Below are positions 9,823-16,903 of a DNA stretch of 64,000 nt, piece by piece (within the stretch, counting starts at the first letter, position 1; the number at the start of each line of letters is the position of its first letter). The DNA comes from CAYSTL01 sp964516805. Lineage in GTDB: Archaea > Thermoplasmatota > Thermoplasmata > Halarchaeoplasmatales > Halarchaeoplasmataceae. Where the stretch lies: NCBI GenBank assembly GCA_964516805.1, contig CAZEXI010000001.1, positions 19,489-83,488 on the forward strand, read 5' to 3'. The position numbers and the translations under genes are program-made. Below the pieces are notes generated by a model that did no database searches, had not been told where the DNA came from, and saw only the letters and a program-made list of their open reading frames with translations.

Positions 9823-10332
9823 TCACTCCTCTAAAGAGAATTTCATCTTAGAAGGCTTATATTCAATTACTTCTGCCCCATCCATTTTAACAGTTAAATA
9901 TGCATCTTGCTTTATCTTACTACTGAACGTATATACACTGAATCCATCATCGAAACTCTTGTTAAATAGTTCTATATTCTCTTTATCTATTCCGATATTA
10001 TTTTTCAACCAATTCTTGGATTTTTCTATTTGTTGACTAACTGTCATCTTTCGTTTTTTTTCTGATTTACTTTCTTCCGAAAAATTACTTTTTATTTCTT
10101 CAATCGTCATCAATTTCAATACATCATTTTTTGTAATTCCAGAAGATATTACTTTTTCTTCGTTTCTTAAGATTTCATTACCCTTTACTAATCTATAACT
10201 ATCAAAATTATCTTCTATCAACCAATAGTCTAAGCATCTTTCCAATATCTCTTTAATATAATCATCAGGGTCTAGATTCATTTTGATATCATCGTTATCT
10301 GATTCTAATACTATTGTAACGATTGCTGTCAT
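9823..10332 (-). CDS. Ubiquitin-like beta-grasp protein with C-terminal alpha+beta domain (copy 2)
   Basis: This protein has 169 residues and is the first gene of the Ubl-Ubl-amidohydrolase operon. Residues 1-76 again fit a beta-grasp: strands TAIVTIVLES and DIKMNL, helix DDYIKEILERCLDYWL, then SYRLVKGNEIL, and a last strand DVLKLMTIE. A charged linker (about 77-100) leads to a domain of about 60 residues (KSKNWLKNNIGI, VYTFSSK, AYLTVKMDG, AEVIEY) clearly related to the C-terminus of the next gene. No Gly-Gly tail is present. The start ATG follows GGTAAGG, with a TATA-like TTAAATATAT about 36 bp upstream. The two Ubl genes are diverged duplicates; EsaB/YukD-like or ThiS/MoaD-like proteins are alternatives, but neither usually has this second domain. 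Confidence 0.65.
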   Translation of the reverse strand: MTAIVTIVLESDNDDIKMNLDPDDYIKEILERCLDYWLIEDNFDSYRLVKGNEILRNEEKVISSGITKNDVLKLMTIEEIKSNFSEESKSEKKRKMTVSQQIEKSKNWLKNNIGIDKENIELFNKSFDDGFSVYTFSSKIKQDAYLTVKMDGAEVIEYKPSKMKFSLEE

Positions 10333-10655
10333 TAGCCTTACCTTCTTGAAATGTGATTTGAGGAATATATTTAATACTTTTGAATATGAAAATTAATTTA
10401 TTATGATATTATGAAAGTATCTAAAAATAGAATACATTTCATTCAGCTGTCTGTCACCCTAATATTAGATTATCAAATTAAGTTGAAGATATAAAAATAT
10501 TATATGTTGATTTTTTTCTAAAATATTAAAACCATAGATTCTCTTAATTAAATTAAAACCATCTATTTTCATCTCCAACTCAAAAAAATGACAAAAATGT
10601 CACTATATGGATGTCAAAATAAGCATTTATAATAAGAATATTGAAAGGATATTAC
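10333..10655. other. AT-rich intergenic region with likely Ubl operon promoter
   Basis: This 323-bp stretch has no credible gene. On the minus strand, TTAAATATAT at about 10364-10373 sits about 36 bp before the start of the Ubl operon and is a plausible TATA box. The rest is A/T runs without an obvious hairpin, tRNA or repeat. Confidence 0.5.
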
Positions 10656-11081
10656 TTACATTTTAGACTTTTTGTACTTTTTCTTTAGCTTGAAAATTTT
10701 ATCGTGTTTTGTCAACCAATTCCTCTTCAAGAACTTAACTAATATATCCATATATTGAGCTATGCTTTGCTCATCTTCTTTCTCGTAAACCTTAGATACT
10801 AGATAATACTCATCACTAAGCCTAGTGATAATATGAACATAATCCTCAGTATTCAAAGATATATAATTTACCTTCTTCTCACTATCAAAACCTAACGCAT
10901 TGTAAACAGAATAATATGTTTCAGCAGATAATCCTCCTTCATATTCATCGGCTTTTTCATGAATTATCTGTTTCCTGTTATTGATCAAAGCACAATAAGC
11001 AACTTTATTAGAGCCTATCAACTTATTTAACGAATTATCTAGTTCACCTTTGATCAAGATCTGTATATCCTGATCATCCAT
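10656..11081 (-). CDS. Roadblock/LC7-like domain protein (N-terminus probably longer)
   Basis: From ATG 11081 the protein has 141 residues. The pattern helix, then AYCALINNRKQIIHEKA, helix, then VNYISLNTEDYVHIITRLSDEYYLVSKV fits the roadblock/longin-like fold used by archaea as dimeric scaffolds for small GTPases and signalling proteins. A highly basic tail follows (KKKYKKSKM). The frame stays open upstream to 11204 and encodes an acidic segment (EEEEEPDFFKF, then Glu-rich), but it holds no ATG, GTG or TTG. A GAGGTG site stands six bases before an ATC at 11201-11199. The ATG at 11081 has no properly spaced ribosome site, so the real start is probably upstream. The gene is divergent from a response regulator. 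The role is inferred from fold only. Confidence 0.6.
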   Translation of the reverse strand: MDDQDIQILIKGELDNSLNKLIGSNKVAYCALINNRKQIIHEKADEYEGGLSAETYYSVYNALGFDSEKKVNYISLNTEDYVHIITRLSDEYYLVSKVYEKEDEQSIAQYMDILVKFLKRNWLTKHDKIFKLKKKYKKSKM

Positions 11082-11368
11082 CCTCTCAGCTACTGTTTCC
11101 TGCTCTTCCTCTTCGATATGATCCTCTTCTTCAGTTTCGGAGGGCTCTTCTTCTCCAAATTTGAATTTGAAAAAATCGGGTTCCTCTTCTTCTTCAGGGA
11201 TGATTTACACCTCGAGCAATACTGTTCTCATTGATATTCAAAATTTACCACCTAGATCAATGAATCGAATTAAATACTTGTTAAGAAAGGTCAGATATTT
11301 TATATAAATGTTATTTTTCTCAAAAACAAATGAATCTTTTTTGAATCAATTAGATATCCATAAAAAGG

Positions 11369-11375
11369 TATATAA
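11369..11375 (+). promoter_or_regulatory. TATA box of the response regulator gene
   Basis: TATATAA preceded by an A-rich element (AAAAAGG) is centred 26 bp before ATG 11398, with no Shine-Dalgarno sequence between them. That spacing predicts a leaderless mRNA. Confidence 0.55.
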
Positions 11376-11397
11376 CGGTCTTTAATCCATATAATAA

Positions 11398-12123
11398 ATG
11401 ATGAGTCCAACGAATGATACCGTAGCTTCGTCTCCAGCAGATTTCTACACAATTTTAGTTGTAGATGATGATGAGAGTATACTTGATCTTCTTAAAGAAT
11501 TGCTGAAGAATAATGATCAATTTGATTGCGCAGTTACAACAACAGAAACAGCAGAGGAAGCAGAAAAAGAGTTAAGAGAAAGGAGATATGACCTGATAAT
11601 TACTGATCAAAAACTTCCAGGAACTAACGGTACTGTACTTCTTAGTAAAATCAAGGATAAGTATCCACAGACAGTAAGGATGCTTATAACGGGATATTCA
11701 GATCTCGACATAGCTAAGGAAGCTATCAACAAAGCTGAAGTTCACAGTTTTATTGAGAAACCCTGGGATAACAAGGAGCTCATCGATAAGATATATGAGA
11801 ACCTAAAAAAGATGGAAGAAAAATCAGGCGATAGTAATGTCATCAAACCCAGAGATGTAAGGGAGGCTATCACTGAAATAGAAAACACCATTGAAGAAGG
11901 ACTACAGTCCTCTTCCCAAGAATTTACAAGAATCTCAGCTTTAGGGGGGATGGACCACGAAGAAATAAAAACTTTAACTTTTCAATTCGACTCAGTATCT
12001 GATTTCAATAAGTTTCCATTTGAATTGAAACACATGGACCTTGATGACGTTGAGGTAAGGATAGATGATTTTAGAGTATTTTCGGATCGATTCAGAGTGA
12101 CTATATCATTGCTGAAAGGGTGA
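11398..12123 (+). CDS. Response regulator with REC domain and novel C-terminal domain
   Basis: This protein has 241 residues. Residues about 16-135 are a receiver domain: the acidic cluster D23-D24-D25, phospho-acceptor D70 in DLIITDQKLPG, the switch Thr in MLITGYSD and the Lys in FIEKPWD are all present, so it should be phosphorylated by a histidine kinase or small donor. Residues about 150-241 (EITEIENTIEEGLQ, then FDSVSDFNKFPFEL, VEVRIDDFRVFSDRFRVTISLLKG) form an alpha/beta output domain I do not recognise; there is no DNA-binding helix-turn-helix. No kinase is encoded nearby. It may act through protein contacts, possibly with the divergent roadblock-like protein (inference from adjacency). 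Two ATGs overlap in tandem (11398, 11401). Confidence 0.85.
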   Translation: MMSPTNDTVASSPADFYTILVVDDDESILDLLKELLKNNDQFDCAVTTTETAEEAEKELRERRYDLIITDQKLPGTNGTVLLSKIKDKYPQTVRMLITGYSDLDIAKEAINKAEVHSFIEKPWDNKELIDKIYENLKKMEEKSGDSNVIKPRDVREAITEIENTIEEGLQSSSQEFTRISALGGMDHEEIKTLTFQFDSVSDFNKFPFELKHMDLDDVEVRIDDFRVFSDRFRVTISLLKG

Positions 12124-12128
12124 TCCCT

Positions 12129-13301
12129 TCAATGATGGAATAACCTCATATCTGAAAAGGCCATGACCATATCATATTCATTGCAAGCGTCGATCACAAC
12201 ATCATCCCTTATAGATCCGCCTGGCTGTACGATGTATTTCACACCACTCTGATGTGCTCTATCTATATTATCTCTGAATGGAAAGAATGCATCAGAACCT
12301 AAACAGACATCGTCAAACTGGGATAACCATTCTTCTTTTTCCTCTTTGCTTAATCTTTCGGGTACTTCTTTGAAAGATTTTTTCCAGTACTTTAATTCTT
12401 TATCCGTTAAATCATCTCTAAGGTAATTATCTACAGCATTGTCTTTCTCCGATCTTTTTGCCCCATCTCTAAACTTCAAATCCAAGACATCTGGATGCTG
12501 CATCAAGAACCATTTTTCTGCTTTATCTCCAGCTAATCTTGTACAGTGTATCCTAGATTGTTGTCCAGCACCATTTCCTATCACTTGACCATCGTAAACG
12601 TAGCAAACAGAGTTAGATTGCGTGTACTTCAAGGTAATCATCGATATCACTAGGTCTCTTTCTGCATCTTCAGGTAATTCTTTATTCTCTGTAACTATCT
12701 CTTTTAGATCATCATAACTAGGTACTTCATCTCTTCTCTGTTGTTCGAATTTAACACCAAATATATCTCTAGTTTCATTTCCCTCCGGAGAATAGTTTTC
12801 ATCCATCTCAATGATATTATAGTTTCCACTCTTCTTTTTTTTCAATATATTCAATGCTTTTTCTGTATATCCAGGAGCAATTATACCGTCAGAAACCTCT
12901 TTTCTTAGAACTTTAGCAGTCGATATATCTACTTCATGACTGAGTGCAGCCCAATCACCGAAGGAAGAAACTCTATCTGCTCCTCTAGCCCTAACATAAG
13001 CAGTCGCTAAAGGAGATAAATCTATATCTTCAACAAAATAGGTCTTCTTGAGTGACTCACTCAATGGTTTACCAACAGCTGCTCCAGCTGGACTCACGTG
13101 TTTGAAAGATGCAGCAGAAGGCATGTCTAAGGATGTCCTTAATTCTTTAACCAGCTGCCATGAATTCAAAGCATCCATAAAATTGATGTACCCAGGTTTC
13201 CCATTCAATATTTCAAACGGAAAATCATTCTCATCTTCCATGTATATCTTAGCATTTTCTTGACGAGGATTAACACCATACTTAAGGTCAAATGATCTCA
13301 T
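12129..13301 (-). CDS. purH: Stand-alone AICAR transformylase (PurH C-terminal type)
   Basis: This protein has 390 residues and matches only the transformylase half of bifunctional PurH. Motifs include KYGVNPRQ, the catalytic KH pair in SFKHVSPAGAA, QSNSVCYV, GAGQQSRIHC, SDAFFPFRDN and GGSIRDD. It transfers a formyl group from 10-formyltetrahydrofolate to AICAR, giving FAICAR, the ninth step of IMP synthesis. The IMP cyclohydrolase domain (about 200 N-terminal residues) is absent, as in some clostridial and archaeal single-domain forms, so a separate cyclohydrolase is needed and is not in this window. Many archaea use the ATP/formate-dependent PurP instead. No other purine genes are adjacent; the gene is convergent with the response regulator gene (5 bp between stops). 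Confidence 0.92.
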   Translation of the reverse strand: MRSFDLKYGVNPRQENAKIYMEDENDFPFEILNGKPGYINFMDALNSWQLVKELRTSLDMPSAASFKHVSPAGAAVGKPLSESLKKTYFVEDIDLSPLATAYVRARGADRVSSFGDWAALSHEVDISTAKVLRKEVSDGIIAPGYTEKALNILKKKKSGNYNIIEMDENYSPEGNETRDIFGVKFEQQRRDEVPSYDDLKEIVTENKELPEDAERDLVISMITLKYTQSNSVCYVYDGQVIGNGAGQQSRIHCTRLAGDKAEKWFLMQHPDVLDLKFRDGAKRSEKDNAVDNYLRDDLTDKELKYWKKSFKEVPERLSKEEKEEWLSQFDDVCLGSDAFFPFRDNIDRAHQSGVKYIVQPGGSIRDDVVIDACNEYDMVMAFSDMRLFHH

Positions 13302-13378
13302 CGATAACCACTTCTAGTTTCCGTATTATCTATAGAGATATAAAACCAACTAATCTAGTTATACAAAAATGAAGATGC

Positions 13379-14305
13379 TTAAATTCGTTCATCTATACAT
13401 CTTCTAACTGTATAAACTACAGGAGTAAAATGTTTCATCCAGAAATTTCCACCGTAGATGTTGGCAGATTCTCCTTCAACATACAGTCTTTTAAAATCAT
13501 CATTTGCTGCCCATTCAACTGCTTTCTGAAGTAATCCTTTTCCAATCCCCATGCCTCTGTATTTTGGATCAGTATAAGCTCCTTTCACCCTGCATGTTTC
13601 CTCATCAGTCATCAACCAGGTTTCAGCTTCGTTCTTTTTCAGATGTATGTAACCTATTGGCTTGTCATCATCAAAGGCTGCGATTATCTCTCCATCTATC
13701 TCTTCTTCATATGAATATTCATCTGGTGGTAACCAAAATAGAGGTGCGGTATAGTAAAAATCGTGATGTTGTTTATCTATTTCTCTGATAGGTTCCATAT
13801 CTTCCAATATTCTATAAGAGATATCACGGATATTTACATCAATATATGATGGATCCCTTAACAGTTCAAAATGTGTCATACCAAATCCTAATCTGAAAAA
13901 ATTGAAAGTTAAATCCTCATCCTGAGCCCAGATACTGAATATATGAGTATGATATCCGTCCTTGACCCAGATATCTGATATCTCTTTATATATCTGCTGG
14001 TAGATCATTTCTTTCTTATCTTCAACAGAACAGTGGGCATATAGACCCAAACTAAACGTTGTAGGTTTGCTCATAAAATTATCTGCTCTAGCATTTTCTA
14101 TGATATATCCAACCAGTTCATCATCTTGAAATGCTGCTACTCCAGGATTTTCTATATTTTTTCTCAATGCAGTGCTTACTTCTTCAAAAATATCCTTTCT
14201 TTCAGGGATCAAAGGAACTTTTTGCCTTTGATTTTCATATGATTCTACAAAAAGACCAGCAGCGTCTTCAATATGTTTTTCCTCGAAATCTATGATATCT
14301 AACAT
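13379..14305 (-). CDS. Tandem-domain GNAT N-acetyltransferase
   Basis: This protein has 308 residues, about twice the length of a single GNAT domain. The N-terminal half (1-150) is GNAT-like (AAFQDDELVGYIIE) without a clear acetyl-CoA loop. The C-terminal half carries the loop in YRGMGIGKGLL and the later NIYGGNFWMKHFTP motif, so only this half is likely to bind acetyl-CoA. Such double GNATs acetylate small amines or thiols, but the acceptor here is unknown. The start ATG has a GGAG site nine bases upstream. It sits 18 bp after the integrase-like/DUF4332 gene and is probably co-transcribed with it. Confidence 0.8.
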   Translation of the reverse strand: MLDIIDFEEKHIEDAAGLFVESYENQRQKVPLIPERKDIFEEVSTALRKNIENPGVAAFQDDELVGYIIENARADNFMSKPTTFSLGLYAHCSVEDKKEMIYQQIYKEISDIWVKDGYHTHIFSIWAQDEDLTFNFFRLGFGMTHFELLRDPSYIDVNIRDISYRILEDMEPIREIDKQHHDFYYTAPLFWLPPDEYSYEEEIDGEIIAAFDDDKPIGYIHLKKNEAETWLMTDEETCRVKGAYTDPKYRGMGIGKGLLQKAVEWAANDDFKRLYVEGESANIYGGNFWMKHFTPVVYTVRRCIDERI

Positions 14306-14323
14306 TTCTTCTCCATTTTTTAA

Positions 14324-15007
14324 CTAAAACTTAATCTTTTTCGGTAATTTATTCGCAAAATCTACAGTGAACTCTGCTTCTTTCTGTAATGTAGGTTCAC
14401 CAGGAAAATCACTATTTTCCACATATTCCTCGATCATCTCTCTGAATTCGGTAGGACTCCTCTTGGATATTTTTTCAACAGTATCCACACCAGCATAGTA
14501 GTAAAGTTTAGCCCTAATCGCTTTAACTGCAAATATCCTAGATAGATCTGATAATTTTGTCAATTTTTCTATCACTTCGAGAGGTATTCCTGTCCTTTCA
14601 GACAATTCCTTTCTATCTTCTGATGTTTCAGCCTTTTTCAATAACTGGTTGTTTGTTTTTATTCCCTCTTTTTCTAATCTTTCAATATGTTCTTCATCGA
14701 TATCGTAGAATTCACTTAATTTGTACGGAGGTGTATACCTGTATTCACTTTCTTTAACCGCTTTTTCCATTTTCTCATTATCTGTTGACCTGTAATATGC
14801 TCTAAGGTGATTCAGATTATATTTAGTAACATATTTTGTAGTATACATCTCTAGAAATCCAAAAAGGTCCTTTGGATCAGTATCATCGACTGTTTTATCA
14901 TCCGGTAAATATTTTTCAAATTTAGAAACAGTATTTGCTATCCTGTTTACTGTCCTTTCACCCTTCCCTTTTCTCTGGACATATTCTCTTAAACTATCCT
15001 TATCCAT
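14324..15007 (-). CDS. SAM-like (integrase N-terminal type) plus DUF4332 helix-hairpin-helix protein
   Basis: This protein has 227 residues and is largely helical. Residues 1-90 (ERTVNRIANTVSKFEKYL, DPKDLFGFLEMY, YNLNHLRAYYRST) resemble the core-binding SAM-like domain of tyrosine recombinases, but no catalytic domain with the R..HxxR..Y residues follows. Residues about 95-215 (EEHIERLEKEGIKTNNQLL, then LSERTGIPLEVIEKLTKLSDLSRI, AGVDTVEKI) are typical of DUF4332, a pair of helix-hairpin-helix-like modules. The protein probably binds DNA or another protein without cutting it. It may be the remains of, or an adaptor derived from, a recombinase (inference). The likely partner is the GNAT gene downstream. 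Confidence 0.65.
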   Translation of the reverse strand: MDKDSLREYVQRKGKGERTVNRIANTVSKFEKYLPDDKTVDDTDPKDLFGFLEMYTTKYVTKYNLNHLRAYYRSTDNEKMEKAVKESEYRYTPPYKLSEFYDIDEEHIERLEKEGIKTNNQLLKKAETSEDRKELSERTGIPLEVIEKLTKLSDLSRIFAVKAIRAKLYYYAGVDTVEKISKRSPTEFREMIEEYVENSDFPGEPTLQKEAEFTVDFANKLPKKIKF

Positions 15008-15083
15008 TTTAACCGAAAGAGATACGATAATCGATGATATAACCCTTTCTAAAAGGATTTATTAATACTATTAAAATAATCTT

Positions 15084-15092
15084 TTTATATAA
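15084..15092 (+). promoter_or_regulatory. TATA box of methyltransferase gene
   Basis: TTTATATAA is centred 26 bp upstream of ATG 15114 with no Shine-Dalgarno sequence between, which points to a leaderless transcript. Confidence 0.5.
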
Positions 15093-15113
15093 GCTCTCAT
15101 TGAATCAATCGAG

Positions 15114-15833
15114 ATGTCATTTCAGAACGTATATGAAGATGATAAAAGAATAGAAGCATATTCTAAACTCGACTTTCCAGCCGATTATTACCTTGCATAC
15201 AGAGACCTACCTGATATAATATCAGATCATGTAGAGGGAAACAAAGCTCTGGATTTCGGATGCGGTACTGGTCGTTCCACCAGATTTTTAGAAGAACAGG
15301 GTTTTGAAACCATCGGTATTGATATTTCTGAAACAATGATCGAAAAGGCACGTGAACTCGATCCGAATGGTGAATATCATCTTATAGATGATGGTGATTT
15401 CAGTCAATTAGAGAAGGATCATTTTGATCTGATTTTGGCTGCTTTTACTTTCGATAATATCCCTGATGTATCTCATAGGATAGAACTTCTTAAAGGCTTG
15501 AAAGAACTCTTAAAGGAAGATGGAAAAATAATCTTACTGGATTCCACACCTGATATCTACATGCACGAATGGGCTTCGTTTTCGACTAAAGATTTTCCTG
15601 AAAATGAAGATGCTGAGAGTGGTGACAAGGTCAAGATAATAATGAAAGATGTGGAAGATAGGAGACCTGTTGAAGATATAATCTGGTTCGATGAAGATTA
15701 TAGAGATCTATTTGAGAAAAGTGGTTTAGGACTGATCAGATTCCATAAAACATATGGCAAAGAAGACGAACCTTACAGATGGATAAATGAAACTGAGATC
15801 GCTCCCTGGATCATATATGTTCTAGAGAAATGA
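15114..15833 (+). CDS. Class I SAM-dependent methyltransferase
   Basis: This protein has 239 residues with a Rossmann-fold methyltransferase core. Motif I is ALDFGCGTGRSTRFL, motif II ends in the acidic residue of TIGIDIS, and motif IV is LILAAFTFDNIP. It belongs to the broad methyltransferase-11/25 group that modifies small molecules or lipids; the acceptor cannot be assigned. Expression is probably from the leaderless promoter just upstream. The gene is convergent with the cytidine deaminase gene (3 bp between stops). Confidence 0.85.
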   Translation: MSFQNVYEDDKRIEAYSKLDFPADYYLAYRDLPDIISDHVEGNKALDFGCGTGRSTRFLEEQGFETIGIDISETMIEKARELDPNGEYHLIDDGDFSQLEKDHFDLILAAFTFDNIPDVSHRIELLKGLKELLKEDGKIILLDSTPDIYMHEWASFSTKDFPENEDAESGDKVKIIMKDVEDRRPVEDIIWFDEDYRDLFEKSGLGLIRFHKTYGKEDEPYRWINETEIAPWIIYVLEK

Positions 15834-15836
15834 AAG

Positions 15837-16286
15837 TTACTCTTGTTTTTTGTACCAGCCTGCGTAAGGAAGTAATTCTTTCAACTTAACGACTTTATCT
15901 TTATCCAAAATAACATCTGTTTCTAGATTCTTTTTATTGGTCTGGTACATGAATTCCCTACATCTTCCACAGGGTGATAGAATATAGACTTCATCATCTT
16001 CGTCTTTCCAGACTGCGACTATCTTTTCAACTTTGTACTCACCTGCAGTTATCATAGAGCCAATAGCATTATGCTCAGCACAGAAACCCATGCTTGAAGG
16101 GGTGTCGATACAGACTCCTTTGTATATGTTACCTTTCTCTGTAATAAGAGCACAGCCTACTCCACCCATCTCAGATTCATCTATTTTCTTTGGATTTACG
16201 ACAGATAAGGCATCCTGGATTAATTCTTCATTACTTACCATAGATGTTGATAGGTCGATCGTTTGATTAAAACATTTACTTTGCAT
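15837..16286 (-). CDS. cdd: Cytidine deaminase
   Basis: This protein has 149 residues and is a zinc-dependent deaminase. It shows the C69-A70-E71 motif (FCAEHNAI; zinc ligand and catalytic Glu) and PCGRC with C106 and C109, the three-cysteine arrangement of tetrameric cytidine deaminases and blasticidin-S deaminase relatives. It should convert cytidine/deoxycytidine to uridine for pyrimidine salvage. An internal ATG at 16241 (MVSNEELIQDAL) aligns better with the usual family start, so the first 15 residues may not be translated. The 5' end overlaps the upstream membrane methyltransferase gene by 11 bp. Confidence 0.85.
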   Translation of the reverse strand: MQSKCFNQTIDLSTSMVSNEELIQDALSVVNPKKIDESEMGGVGCALITEKGNIYKGVCIDTPSSMGFCAEHNAIGSMITAGEYKVEKIVAVWKDEDDEVYILSPCGRCREFMYQTNKKNLETDVILDKDKVVKLKELLPYAGWYKKQE

Positions 16287-16776
16287 GTTGTGAATGAAAA
16301 CTTCTATTCCTGTTTCTACGGGTGATATATCTTATCATCCCCAATACAAAATTTGTTCTAGGCACTTTTTTCATATAATCTTTATACTTTCCACCAAACT
16401 TTTTGATCTCATATTTATCAGCAATGTAGATATCGATATAAACAAGTATAATAGTGAATATTCCAAGAATAGTAACTAATACAGTTTGAGAAATAAGTAT
16501 TAAAGCAAGACTGAAAAGAAGTCCCGCAGTGTACTGTGGATGGCGGATTATTGCATATATACCAGTATCTACAAGCTTTGTGGTTTTGACATAACTATCA
16601 CCTTTCTTCACTCCTCCACTTCTTTTCAATAAGATCATCGGAAGGATCGCAAATATTACAGAGATGAACCATAAACTCCATCCAGTCCAAAATATTACAT
16701 CATTACCAGAATCGTTTACGTAACTGAGTAATAAAACCAATATTATCTGAGCAATAAGTAATGGACTCCAGATCAA
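16276..16776 (-). CDS. Isoprenylcysteine carboxyl methyltransferase-like membrane methyltransferase (N-terminus probably longer)
   Basis: From TTG 16776 the protein has 166 residues with about four membrane segments. The conserved C-terminal signature is GIYAIIRHPQYTAGLLF followed by E-x-x-x-KFGGKYKDYMKKVPR, as in the ICMT/PEMT (methyltransferase-4/NnrU-like) membrane enzymes that use S-adenosylmethionine; the methyl acceptor is unknown. The frame stays open upstream of the TTG, encoding IDKEGEFSWREWKSYALSL, which completes the first membrane segment. This extension contains no ATG, GTG or TTG, but GGAGGGG stands six bases before an ATC at 16830-16828. A start at that ATC fits the ribosome site better than the TTG, which has none. 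Confidence 0.75.
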   Translation of the reverse strand: MIWSPLLIAQIILVLLLSYVNDSGNDVIFWTGWSLWFISVIFAILPMILLKRSGGVKKGDSYVKTTKLVDTGIYAIIRHPQYTAGLLFSLALILISQTVLVTILGIFTIILVYIDIYIADKYEIKKFGGKYKDYMKKVPRTNFVLGMIRYITRRNRNRSFHSQHAK

Positions 16777-16903
16777 TGATAATGCATAGCTTTTCCATTC
16801 CCTCCAGGAAAATTCTCCCTCTTTATCGATGATTAACCCCTCCTATTTATAATAGAATTTAAAATTACTTTGAGATATCCTTATCTTTAAAGCTCAAATC
16901 AGA

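Noticed and set aside
9372..10332. Ubiquitin-type conjugation system
   Set aside because: Neither beta-grasp protein has a C-terminal Gly-Gly and no E1-, E2- or JAB-like gene is present in the window.
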